Positions 51,650-59,748 of a stretch of 64,000 nt of DNA are shown here, one piece after another. How positions within the stretch are numbered: position 1 is the stretch's first letter; the number at the start of each line of letters is the position of its first letter. Under the pieces are notes generated by a model. It did no database searches. It was not told where the DNA came from and saw only the letters and a list, made by a program, of their open reading frames with translations. Source of the DNA: Candidatus Latescibacterota bacterium (GTDB lineage: Bacteria > Latescibacterota > UBA2968 > UBA8231); the NCBI GenBank assembly GCA_022827835.1, contig JAJEIO010000049.1:186001-250000 (forward strand). Direction: 5' to 3'. The position numbers and the translations under genes are program-made.

Positions 51650-52156
51650 TCAACTAGCAGCAACAATATCCCCGTAGGAGCCTTTGACTAGCTGGTCGCT
51701 AGTGATTTCTAAGGCCCGCATTAGGGCCTCGACGCGTCGGTGGGATTCTTCGACGCCTTTTTCTTCAGTCACGGCCTCTAGCTCGACGAACTGGCCGAGA
51801 CCCTTTACGTCGTCGAGGTGGATGCGCACGTTTTCCCACAGCCAGACTTGGCGCGTCTTTTCCACTTCGACCCAGACGCCGTGGATGCTGCTGAGGATGT
51901 TGCGCAGGCCCTCGGGGTCTTCGGTTTTGGCAATTTCGTAATCGCTGCGCTTGGGGCCGGTTAGGTCCTCGCGATGGTAGAAAATCAGATGACCTTCGTC
52001 GGTTCCAAGCTCGCGCAGCTTGAGCCGCCCTTGGGCGACGTTGAAATAGGTGTCCTTCTGGTGGAAGGTTCCCGCCAGCCCTGCGCCGAGGGCGTTGAGG
52101 TTTTCTTCGGCGCGCTCGACATCGGGGTAGCGTGCCTTGATCTCGATATTGGTCAT
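51650..52156 (-). CDS. CYTH-domain protein (class IV adenylate cyclase/thiamine triphosphatase-like)
   Basis: 168 residues from ATG 52156. MTNIEIKARYPD has the ExEx(K) motif (Glu-Ile-Lys) that names the fold, and RLKLRELGTDEGHLIFYHRE, VEVEKTRQVW and HLDDVKGLGQFVELEAVTEE supply the tunnel acid and basic residues. CYTH enzymes act on triphosphates. An AT-rich frame before the start (15 codons) is ignored. Substrate unknown. Confidence 0.85.
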   Translation of the reverse strand: MTNIEIKARYPDVERAEENLNALGAGLAGTFHQKDTYFNVAQGRLKLRELGTDEGHLIFYHREDLTGPKRSDYEIAKTEDPEGLRNILSSIHGVWVEVEKTRQVWLWENVRIHLDDVKGLGQFVELEAVTEEKGVEESHRRVEALMRALEITSDQLVKGSYGDIVAAS

Positions 52157-52264
52157 GTCGGATGCGTTTCGTTGAATTGTGATGCTATTGATTGAAAGCA
52201 TAATGAAGGTATAAAATACGCCGACCCTGCAAAAATCGCATTCCTCAGACCGCCCTTAATGCGG

Positions 52265-53755
52265 CTACCCCTTGATAATTATCCCCGATTGTTCGCTTTT
52301 TGACGACAGCACCTTCCCAGACGCTACTTCCTCAATGCGGGAGACCACCTCCTCGACATCCCAGACACCATTGACGCGGCCAGCCAGTAGGCTGTCAGGT
52401 CCCACTAGGAGATAGGTGGGTATGCTCCGGATCTGGTACAATTGAGCCACCGCTGCCTGCCAGCCGCCCGGAGAGTGGACGTGGACGCCGGTCAGGCCGT
52501 GCTCCTCGACCGCTTGGTGCCACGCAGCGTCGGAGTCCAAGGAGATGCTCAGGAAGACGACCTTCTGGTCTTGGGTCTGCTGTTTGATCTGTTCCAGATA
52601 GGGAAAATCTTCGATGCACGGGACGCACCCTCTTGACCAAAAGTCTAAAAAAACCGCCTGACCTCTGAAATCGCTCAGGGAAACGCTTTGGCCTTGCAGA
52701 TCGTCGAGGGTGAAGTCGGGCGCGGGCTGGCCGGGTTTGAACTTGGATGTTTCTCGCACGACTTCTTCGACGATCTCAGTGTATTCGGGATAGGGGTTGT
52801 CTTGGATGAATTCGGCTAGGCGTTGGTCTCCTTGGTCAAAACGGCCCTGTTGGAAGTCTTCGATGATTTCCCAAGAGAGGAAGAAGTACAGGACTTTTCC
52901 GTGCAAGAGCCGTTTGGCTAGGTGGTAGATGATGGTGTGGAATTGGAGAAAGTCGCTTCGGCGTTGCTCCTCGTTCAACCGCACAATGAAGTCTGGCAGG
53001 TAGGCGATGGTGTGAGGTTGGATACCGTCGCGGCGTTCTTCCTCGGATAGTTGCTCCCGTGTGGCTCGCTCCTCGGCTTCTTCCATTATGTATATGAAAT
53101 TGTTCCACAGAAAACGACGGTAATCGATTATGCCGATAGCCGCTTCGTCAACCAGTTCGACTGAATCGAGGGCGTCGTAATAGTCCGCAGGGATAACTGG
53201 GCGCTTCCGTCCATTGCACATCTTGTAGGCGATCAGATAATGGAACAATTCTTCAGCCCATTCATAGGTGATTTTAGCGCGGTAGTAGGCGATAAAGCCT
53301 GGGGTGAGTTGATACTGGCGGCAACCCTCGTCCAAAAAGCGCTCCAATTCCGAGCGCCGCTGGTCAATTATTTTGCGATGCGCGTCAACCGCTAGGTCTT
53401 TGTAGTCGATGCGCAGGTAATCGGGGAAGCGAGACCGCAGGGCGGCGAGGAACTGGTTGTTGGCCGCGCCTTGGCCGGAAAAGCGGAGGGACTGAGGCAG
53501 ATCGAGCAAGTCCGCGTCAAAGTGCAACTGGTCGCCCGGTTCCAGAAAGAGCTTGACCTCATCGTCGAGATCGACCGAAGCCATTTGCGCTTCGGTAAAC
53601 GGGAGTTCTACTGCGAGGCATCCATTTTCGTCGAGGGTGGCTTCGACGGTGACGGGCGTATGGTAGATTGGCGTTTGCTGGTACTCGAAGGCAATGCTGC
53701 GCTGTTCCGACGCATTGGCTAGCGCGGCGGTGATGCGGGTGGGAAGCGGTGCCAT
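52265..53755 (-). CDS. Two-domain TlpA-like thioredoxin (496 aa)
   Basis: The last 140 residues are a thioredoxin: PDFTLDDLQGQSVSLSDFRG, FLDFWSRGCVPCIEDFPYLE (Cys377, Cys380) and the IPTYLLVGPD cis-Pro strand. The first 340 residues include a beta-sandwich like the N-terminal domain of Bacteroidetes AhpC/TSA proteins (EATLDENGCLAVELPF, LRFSGQGAANNQFLAALRSR) and helices. No signal peptide is seen from this start (MAPLPTRITAALANA), unlike most relatives. It is likely a disulfide reductase, perhaps periplasmic. Confidence 0.78.
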   Translation of the reverse strand: MAPLPTRITAALANASEQRSIAFEYQQTPIYHTPVTVEATLDENGCLAVELPFTEAQMASVDLDDEVKLFLEPGDQLHFDADLLDLPQSLRFSGQGAANNQFLAALRSRFPDYLRIDYKDLAVDAHRKIIDQRRSELERFLDEGCRQYQLTPGFIAYYRAKITYEWAEELFHYLIAYKMCNGRKRPVIPADYYDALDSVELVDEAAIGIIDYRRFLWNNFIYIMEEAEERATREQLSEEERRDGIQPHTIAYLPDFIVRLNEEQRRSDFLQFHTIIYHLAKRLLHGKVLYFFLSWEIIEDFQQGRFDQGDQRLAEFIQDNPYPEYTEIVEEVVRETSKFKPGQPAPDFTLDDLQGQSVSLSDFRGQAVFLDFWSRGCVPCIEDFPYLEQIKQQTQDQKVVFLSISLDSDAAWHQAVEEHGLTGVHVHSPGGWQAAVAQLYQIRSIPTYLLVGPDSLLAGRVNGVWDVEEVVSRIEEVASGKVLSSKSEQSGIIIKG

Positions 53756-53816
53756 GAAAATCTCCTCTCAGAGAGCCATTTCTGAACGACGAAAACGCTA
53801 CAAGCGCTATTCTGCG

Positions 53817-53838
53817 CCCATCTGCGTCATCTGCGGAT
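53817..53838 (-). repeat. Dispersed ATCCGCAGATGACGCAG sequence
   Basis: On the minus strand this reads ATCCGCAGATGACGCAGATG, matching sequences near 639-656 and 19603-19624. All three are intergenic and near gene ends. Sequences of this type are frequent in environmental bacteria; they may be remains of a small repeat family. Confidence 0.6.
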
Positions 53839-54004
53839 TATTTGAATATAGCGGCCTGAGTCGCAGGTGATTTTAATCGGGTCTGTTGAGAGTATTCGCG
53901 AGCGATGAGGATGCCACTTGGTTAGCCTGTGACTCGAAAAATATGCCGCCCTCACGACCCGTGCAAACTTGCGCCCCACTGCCCAATACAGCAAAGTATA
54001 GCCC

Positions 54005-54979
54005 ATGAAAGCTATAACCGTAGCCAACGATGCGGACCACTCGCTCTGCTGGCAGGAGGTTCCAGATCCGACCTGCGGCCCGGGCGAGGTTCTCGTCGAT
54101 ATCCATGCCACAGCCGTCAATCGCGCCGATCTCCTCCAGCGCGCCGGCAACTATCCGCCGCCCCCGGGCGTATCCCCCTACATGGGCTTAGAAATGGCGG
54201 GCGTGGTCGCCGCCACGGGCGCGGCGGTAACGCAGTGGCAGCCCGGTGACCGCGTCCTAGGCCTGCTCTCCGGTGGCGGGTACGCCGAGCGCGTGGCCGT
54301 TCCCGCCACCCATTTGCTGCCCCTGCCCGCCGAGCGCGACTTCACTTGGGGCGCGGCTATCTGCGAGGTTTTTCTCACCGCTTTTGTCAACCTGTTCCGC
54401 GAAGCCGGCTTGCGCGCAGGCGAGACTGCCCTCATCCACGGCGGGGGTAGCGGCGTCGGCACGGCCGCGGTGCAGTTGTGTCACCAAGCCGATGCTAAGG
54501 CGATTGTCACGGCTGGCACGGATGACAAGGTGGCGTGCTGCCTAGCGCTGGGCGCGGAGTTTGGGGTCAATTACAAGGAGCGAGACTTTGCCGAGGCCAT
54601 CCTCGCCTACACCGATGGGGTCGATGTAATCCTCGACATCGCGGGGGCCGACTACTTGGCGCGCAATATGCGGCTGCTCAAGTCCGGGGGCCGTCTCGTG
54701 ATCATCGCCGTCCTGACCGGTGCCGAGGCCCAGATCGACCTCTTGGAACTACAGAAAAAGCGGCTGCGTCTGATCGGCTCGGTTTTGCGCAGCCGCTCGG
54801 ACGAGGAGAAAACCGCGATCATCGCGGCCTTCAAAGAGCGCTTCTGGCCGCTGCTGATCGACGGGCGCATGCGCGCTGTGATCGAGGATGTGCTGCCCAT
54901 TGAGCGCGCAGCCGAAGCCCAGGACATCCTGCGGCAAAACCGCAACATCGGCAAGGTCGTTTTAAGAATTAGGAATTAG
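54005..54979 (+). CDS. Quinone oxidoreductase (zeta-crystallin/PIG3-like MDR)
   Basis: 324 residues. MKAITVANDADHSLCWQEVP starts the GroES-like domain, NRADLLQRAGNYPPPPGVSP is the PIG3-type signature, and ALIHGGGSGVGTAAVQLCHQ (about 138-157) is the NADPH loop. It lacks zinc ligands. It ends GKVVLRIRN with the last codons and TAG inside a GAATTAG heptamer array, so the tail may be shifted. It reduces quinones or enones with NADPH in the cytoplasm. A gap of about 250 bp precedes it. Confidence 0.88.
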   Translation: MKAITVANDADHSLCWQEVPDPTCGPGEVLVDIHATAVNRADLLQRAGNYPPPPGVSPYMGLEMAGVVAATGAAVTQWQPGDRVLGLLSGGGYAERVAVPATHLLPLPAERDFTWGAAICEVFLTAFVNLFREAGLRAGETALIHGGGSGVGTAAVQLCHQADAKAIVTAGTDDKVACCLALGAEFGVNYKERDFAEAILAYTDGVDVILDIAGADYLARNMRLLKSGGRLVIIAVLTGAEAQIDLLELQKKRLRLIGSVLRSRSDEEKTAIIAAFKERFWPLLIDGRMRAVIEDVLPIERAAEAQDILRQNRNIGKVVLRIRN

Positions 54980-55021
54980 GAATTAGGAATTAGGAATTAG
55001 GAATTAGGAATTAGGAATTAG
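54966..55021. repeat. Eight perfect tandem GAATTAG heptamers
   Basis: The sequence GAATTAG repeats exactly eight times. The stop codon of the quinone reductase gene is inside the second unit. The array is related to the repeat words near 26312 and 56342. It is likely to slip in replication; any change in copies alters only the 3' side of the stop. Confidence 0.95.
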
Positions 55022-55048
55022 GGATGAACTGAAGGTCCTTCAGGCGTA

Positions 55049-55162
55049 TATAGCAATCCTAAATGATTTGAAAGCATGAAACGCTCATCGGCCCTGTCTT
55101 TCTTCTATGCGTCATTCCCGCGAAAGCGGGAATCCAGTCTTGAATGATATAGGATTGCTATA
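55049..55162. mobile_element. Small inverted-repeat element (MITE-like) with inner palindrome
   Basis: TATAGCAATCCTA (55049-55061) is perfectly inverted at 55150-55162. Inside, ATTCCCGC-GAAA-GCGGGAAT (55114-55133) is a palindrome of a well-known dispersed type. The element is about 114 bp and encodes nothing. It sits just before a gene fragment, whose 5' part is lost. Confidence 0.7.
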
Positions 55163-55170
55163 GGTCGGAG

Positions 55171-55515
55171 GTGCTCTTAGGCGACTGCGAGGAGCATACT
55201 ATCCCTGAATGGTGGAGACAGAAATACCACTGGATAGGAACCAACGCCGTATGGAACGTATGGCAGGTATGGCCGGATAAGGTCAACATACAAACAGGGT
55301 TTGAGATGGCTGATAAAGACCACTGGCCAAGATACCTAGGCGATATAATGGCTCCCGAGATATGCTCATTCAGAGAGATAACTACCCTGACCGCTAACGC
55401 GCTCTTAGATCTAGGCCACCCCATCGACATGGATAGCCCGCACATACACGACCTAACATACAAGGGCTATGCCAAGCCGGTAGCCGACGGCGTACTACGG
55501 TGCGGTAATCACTAA
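55171..55515 (+). pseudogene. C-terminal fragment of a zincin metalloprotease (inferred)
   Basis: 114 residues from GTG. ADKDHWPRYLGDIMAPE and ITTLTANALLDLGHPIDMDS resemble the end of the zincin at 42065 (GGHWRAPM, GELMS, VTIQALADLGYVVDV): the third zinc His, the Met-turn and the last helix. The HExxH helix is missing. The frame begins right after the small inverted-repeat element, so the element or a deletion probably removed the N-terminus. Codon use is AT-rich. The GTG lacks a properly spaced ribosome-binding site. Confidence 0.55.
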
Positions 55516-55538
55516 AAACACTTTACAAGGGGAGTAGG

Positions 55539-56144
55539 ATGATGAACAGGATGGTGCGTATGGTGATGCTTATGGGTCTTTGGATGCCAGTGGCGTCGGG
55601 GGCGGACACAGAGAGTACGAAGGTGGGTGACTGGTATATAAATCGCGCAGTTACGTCTGAATTGCTCAAAGAACGTATCTATTATTCTGCTATGTCTCAG
55701 CCAGCGTTATCTTTTTATGCGTATGAAGGGGATGATTATGTCTTAACCTTATCTATGGCTGTTACCCCTATAAACCGCTATAAGGACGGCAAAAGACTAT
55801 GCGCGGTTTCTTTCACTGCTAACGAGTCCCCGTTGGGTGAGCGGGCCGTAACAGGCTTAACCATCATAGCACAGCACGGCATACAAGCCAAGTGGTACAA
55901 GGAGGGCAAGACGAAAGCCGTGCGGTCTAAGTACAGCACCGACCGCTTTTATCCTATGGATGAAAATAAGTTTCTGTTCCTTAAACCCCATTCGGGTATC
56001 ATCAAGTATATGGTCGAATACGATAAGGTGGAGTTGACGTATGTTATTGCCTCCGGCAACAAGATCACAAGCACTATATCCCTACGGGGTGCCGAGAAAG
56101 CTATCTGGCAAGCCTGTCCCAACCTTAACTTAAAAAAGGATTAA
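55539..56144 (+). CDS. Secreted protein of unknown function (201 aa)
   Basis: A signal peptide (MMNRMVRMVMLMGLWMPVASG) precedes a strand-rich domain with no known motif (YYSAMSQPALSFYAYEGDDY, GLTIIAQHGIQAKWYKEGKT). It has a good site, AAGGGGAG, before ATG. Composition is clearly lower in GC than nearby genes, and it belongs to the island at 55022-56341. It probably was gained by transfer. I do not recognise the family; beta-rich periplasmic proteins often look like this. Confidence 0.75.
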   Translation: MMNRMVRMVMLMGLWMPVASGADTESTKVGDWYINRAVTSELLKERIYYSAMSQPALSFYAYEGDDYVLTLSMAVTPINRYKDGKRLCAVSFTANESPLGERAVTGLTIIAQHGIQAKWYKEGKTKAVRSKYSTDRFYPMDENKFLFLKPHSGIIKYMVEYDKVELTYVIASGNKITSTISLRGAEKAIWQACPNLNLKKD

Positions 56145-56375
56145 GCCCATAAAAAAACTATACTGTCAATGGTTTAACAGGATACCCACTCAAACACACA
56201 TCGGCATTTATAAGCCGATACGAAAAAACACAACCAAGAATATACACTACCATACCGCACTATACTCCTAAAACAAAACCACTCATAAACGGTTATGTAA
56301 AAAACTAAACCACAAGATACAGAGCTGCTGCGTAACGTCAGTTAGGAATTAGGAATTGAGAATTAGGAGTTTGCT
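56145..56375. other. AT-rich spacer with repeat words at its end
   Basis: No gene is visible. A/T-rich sequence runs to about 56340. It ends in TTAGGAATTAGGAATTGAGAATTAG (about 56341-56366), the other border of the low-GC island. The next gene's start lies 10 bp after it. Confidence 0.5.
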
Positions 56376-57425
56376 ATGAGCACCCGTTACCGCCACATCG
56401 AAGTTAGCGGCCCGCCGCGCGAGCTGGGGCGACAGATTGGGGAGGCGGCCCGCGACGAAATACGCGGCTTTGCCGCCATTGCCTTAGAGCGCGTCAACAA
56501 GACCGTGCCCGTCTCGCGCGAGCGCGCCATGGACATAAGCCGCCAGAGCATGGATTGCGCGGCTGCGTACGCGCCGGACATGCTCGACGAGTTGCGTGGC
56601 ATGAGCGAGGGGGCGGGCGTCGCGCTCGACGAGATGATGCTATTGCAGGTGCGCAATCAGCTTTGCCCGGAAGAGGACGCGGGCTGTACGGCTTTTGCCG
56701 TTGCTCCCAAGCGCAGCGTTGAGGGCCGGGCGATTGCCGCGCAAAACTGGGACAATGACCCCGCGTTGGACCCCTTCACAATCGTGCTGACGCGCCGCCC
56801 GGCTGGCAAGCCCGCGCTGATGAACGTCACCCAAGCGGGCCTCATCGCGTACATCGGTTGCAACGACGCTGGCATGGGCGTCTGCATGAACACCCTGCCG
56901 GCCCCCAGCCGCCCGGTTGGCGTCCCGCACTACTTTGCCGTGCGCGCCATCTACGAACAGACCTCGCTCAGCGACGCGGTCGCCGCGGTGCGCCGGGCCG
57001 ACCGCGCCATTCCCGGCAACGTCCTCCTCGCCACCCCGCAGGGGCCGGCCGATCTCGAACTCACCTTGGGCCACGTCCACGTCTTGCGCGACGACGAGTT
57101 CGTCGTCCACACCAACCACTGCTTGCACCCGGAACTGGTGCCGATCAACCGCGAATTTCCCGAACTGATTGAATCCGTCCCGCGCCACCAGCGCATCGAA
57201 CAGTTGCTCGGCCCCGAGCCGCTCGTGAGCATGGCGCAGGTGCAAGCGGCCCTGCGAGACCACGACCGGCATCCGCACTCCATCTGCCGCCACGTCAACG
57301 ATCATCCGCAGACCGGCTTTTGGGCGAGCGTGTTTTCGGTGGTGATCGAGGCCGATCAAGGCCGCATGCACATCAGCCGCGGCAATCCCTGCGCGGCCCC
57401 GTACGAAACGTATTCGCTCAACTGA
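56376..57425 (+). CDS. C45-family autoproteolytic acyltransferase/amidohydrolase
   Basis: 349 residues. YRHIEVSGPPRELGRQIGEA starts it, and EDAGCTAFAVAPKRSVEG (about 100-117) holds the N-terminal Cys made by self-cleavage between Gly and Cys103. AAQNWDNDP is the next conserved loop, followed by NVTQAGLIAYIGCNDAGMGV. Relatives include penicillin acyltransferases and amide hydrolases. It forms a pair with the CehA-like gene 11 bp downstream, which may act on the same compound. Confidence 0.85.
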   Translation: MSTRYRHIEVSGPPRELGRQIGEAARDEIRGFAAIALERVNKTVPVSRERAMDISRQSMDCAAAYAPDMLDELRGMSEGAGVALDEMMLLQVRNQLCPEEDAGCTAFAVAPKRSVEGRAIAAQNWDNDPALDPFTIVLTRRPAGKPALMNVTQAGLIAYIGCNDAGMGVCMNTLPAPSRPVGVPHYFAVRAIYEQTSLSDAVAAVRRADRAIPGNVLLATPQGPADLELTLGHVHVLRDDEFVVHTNHCLHPELVPINREFPELIESVPRHQRIEQLLGPEPLVSMAQVQAALRDHDRHPHSICRHVNDHPQTGFWASVFSVVIEADQGRMHISRGNPCAAPYETYSLN

Positions 57426-57436
57426 CAGGAGGCGCT

Positions 57437-58882
57437 ATGGGCACCTTGCACGGCACGATTATCGACGCAGTCTCCGGCGAACCGCTCGACGCCAAAGTCC
57501 ATGTACTCAACGCCTCGGGCACCTTTTCCCAGCCGCCGAACTCCATGCTGAAGCGCGGCCCGGGCACGCCGTTTTTCTTTTCCGATGGCGCGTTTGCCGT
57601 CGAGGGCAGTCGAGGGCGCACGGATGTGCTGGTCGAGCGCGGCACGGAGTACGAGCCTTATCGCACAACCGTCGAACTGCCTGCAAAGGGTCGCGTCGAG
57701 GTGGAGATTTCGCTGCGTCGCTGGTATAGCCCCCAAGAGGATGCTTGGTATCCGGGCAACACGCACATCCACTACGACGAAAAGGAGACTCGGCCCGACG
57801 AGCGGCTTGGGATTGATTGCAGCGTCGAGGGGTACAACGTCACCTGCGTCAGCGTGCTCGACCGCCGCCAATTGCCCTACGCATCCAACAAGTATCCCAT
57901 TGGCGTGATGAACGAGTTTACGACTGCCCATCACGTCCTCGACATCGGCGAGGAAAACCGCCACTACGGAGACAATTCGCCGTGGGGTTTTGGCTACGGT
58001 CACGTGATGTTGCTCAACATCCGCAACCTCGTGCAGCCCGTCAGCCGCGGCCACACCCTCGCCGGGCAATTCGACCCAGACTACCCGCCCTTGTGCTTTT
58101 GCTGCGACGACGCACGCGAGCAGGGCGGCTTGGTCATCTGGTGCCACAACGGCCGCGGCATGGAGGCCCCAGTGGCGGCAGCGCTCGGCAAGCTCGACGC
58201 CTTCAATCTGTTCGACCCCTTTTGGATGGATCCGGAATACGACCTCTGGTACAAGCTCCTCAACTGCGGCCTCCGGCTGCCGGCTTCGACTGGTACGGAT
58301 TGGTTTGTGTGCTCCAACAACCGCGTGTACGTGCAAGTAGATGGGGAATTTTCGTATGCGAGCTGGATCGAAGGTATGAAGCAGGGGCGGACCTTTATCA
58401 CTAACGGGCCTGCCCTCCAACTCACACTCAACGGGCGTCCCATGGGCGATACTGTGGAATGTGGCAGTGGCACGGAGTTAGAGGCCGAAGTGACCTTTAG
58501 CTCGTTTTACCCGATTGAGCGCGCCGAGTTGGTGGTCAACGGCGCGGTAGTCCAACGCTGGGAATGGCCCGAAGGGCGACGCGAAGGCGCCTTGCGCCAC
58601 GGCTTCAGGGCCGAGCGCGACGGCTGGGTTGCTGCCCGGTTGTGGGGCGATTCGCGCGACAGCTTCGATCAGTCCATTTACGCGCATTCGAGCCCGAGCT
58701 ATTTCCGCGGCGGTGCGCCGCCAGCCGAGCGCCAGGCGGACGCGAATTTCTTTCTCCGCTCAATTGACGAATCGCTCAAGTGGATCGACTCGTATGGCCG
58801 CTACAACAACGACCAGCAGCGCGAGGATGTGCGGGAACTGTTCAGGAGGGGGCGCGAGGTGTTCGAGGGGTTGGCTCGCTGA
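57437..58882 (+). CDS. CehA/McbA-type PHP metallohydrolase
   Basis: 481 residues from ATG 57437 with AGGAGG; upstream codons overlap the C45 gene. An N-terminal carboxypeptidase-regulatory-like domain (GTIIDAVSGEPLDAKVHVLN) is followed by the PHP-like site with NTHIHYDEK (about 112-120), HHVLDIGEENRH and GLVIWCHNGRG. The family hydrolyses esters and carbamates such as carbaryl in CehA. The C-terminal part is a beta-sandwich (ELEAEVTFSSFYPIERAELV). Its end overlaps the rsmA gene on the other strand by 41 nt. Confidence 0.82.
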   Translation: MGTLHGTIIDAVSGEPLDAKVHVLNASGTFSQPPNSMLKRGPGTPFFFSDGAFAVEGSRGRTDVLVERGTEYEPYRTTVELPAKGRVEVEISLRRWYSPQEDAWYPGNTHIHYDEKETRPDERLGIDCSVEGYNVTCVSVLDRRQLPYASNKYPIGVMNEFTTAHHVLDIGEENRHYGDNSPWGFGYGHVMLLNIRNLVQPVSRGHTLAGQFDPDYPPLCFCCDDAREQGGLVIWCHNGRGMEAPVAAALGKLDAFNLFDPFWMDPEYDLWYKLLNCGLRLPASTGTDWFVCSNNRVYVQVDGEFSYASWIEGMKQGRTFITNGPALQLTLNGRPMGDTVECGSGTELEAEVTFSSFYPIERAELVVNGAVVQRWEWPEGRREGALRHGFRAERDGWVAARLWGDSRDSFDQSIYAHSSPSYFRGGAPPAERQADANFFLRSIDESLKWIDSYGRYNNDQQREDVRELFRRGREVFEGLAR

Positions 58883-59645
58883 GCGGCCACCAGGCGCGGG
58901 TGATTTCACCGAACTCGCGCGGTGTGACGGTGTACACGGGTTTGTTTTTGATCTTCTTGCTCAGGCTGGCGAGGGCGGCTGCGGGGACGATCTGCTGGAC
59001 TTGCTCTTGGCGGCGGGCAAAGAGGCTTTCGAGGACCTGTCGGAAGAAATCATCGGACGGCACGGCGAACTTGGGCTTGGTGCGCTTGATGAGCACGAGT
59101 GCGCTCTCAACCTCGGGGCGGGGGAAAAAGGCGTCTTTGCCCACCTGTTCGATCCACTCTACTTGGGCCAACCGCCCTACAGTGACTCCAATTCGACTAT
59201 AGCCCTGTTGGCCGACGGTGGCGCACAGCCGCTGAGCCAGCCGCTTGGGCAACATGAGTACGGCCCGCTCGAATCGCTGGTTTAGCAGCTTGAAGACAAT
59301 CGGCAGGGCCACTTGATAGGGCAGGTTGGCCACCGCCTTGTCAAAGCGCGGAAAATCCACGGCTAACGCATCGCCCCATATTACCTTGAGATGTTCGTGC
59401 CGACGCTGTAAGTCCTTCAGACACGGGGCGAACTGGCGGTCTTGTTCCACTGCTACAACCTGCCCAGCACGCTCTAGCAATAGCTGCGTCAGATTGCCGA
59501 TTCCAGCCCCGATCTCGAGTACCGTATCTCCGGCCGCGATGTCGGCGCAAGCTACTTCGCGGCGCAGGACGGCGGTGTCGGTGAGGAAGTTTTGGCCGAG
59601 CTTTTTCTTGGGGCGAATGGGGTAGGGGGTTAGACGGTTTGACAT
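58842..59645 (-). CDS. rsmA: 16S rRNA (A1518/A1519-N6)-dimethyltransferase RsmA/KsgA
   Basis: 267 residues from ATG 59645 (MSNRLTPYPIRPKKKLGQNF). KKLGQNFLTD is the rRNA contact, VLEIGAGIGNLTQLLL the SAM motif I, and AVANLPYQVALPI motif IV (NLPY). FFPRPEVESALV completes the family. It dimethylates two adenines at the end of 16S rRNA helix 45. The last 14 codons overlap the CehA gene in antiparallel orientation. Confidence 0.93.
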   Translation of the reverse strand: MSNRLTPYPIRPKKKLGQNFLTDTAVLRREVACADIAAGDTVLEIGAGIGNLTQLLLERAGQVVAVEQDRQFAPCLKDLQRRHEHLKVIWGDALAVDFPRFDKAVANLPYQVALPIVFKLLNQRFERAVLMLPKRLAQRLCATVGQQGYSRIGVTVGRLAQVEWIEQVGKDAFFPRPEVESALVLIKRTKPKFAVPSDDFFRQVLESLFARRQEQVQQIVPAAALASLSKKIKNKPVYTVTPREFGEITRAWWPLSEPTPRTPRAPS

Positions 59646-59703
59646 TGCAACCGACACGTTTTCTCAATCACAGACATTACGCACCGTCGGAGTCGTTGGT
59701 AGA

Positions 59704-59741
59704 GATGCTTCGACTCCACTGCGCTCCGCTCAGCATGACAG
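59704..59741. repeat. REP-like sequence between rsmA and trxB
   Basis: GATGCTTCGACTCC...GCGCTCCGCTCAGCATGACA resembles a very common dispersed repeat of environmental bacterial genomes, with partly self-complementary GAGATGCT and AGCAT ends. Only one copy is seen here. Confidence 0.4.
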
Positions 59742-59748
59742 ACAAGCA

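Noticed and set aside
53827..54150. 107-codon minus-strand frame before the quinone reductase
   Set aside because: It overlaps the start of a clear gene and has no domain; composition is not coding-like.
54966..55021. GAATTAG array as a CRISPR or origin iteron
   Set aside because: Seven-base units with no spacers; no dnaA, repA or DnaA boxes nearby. Simple tandem repeat.
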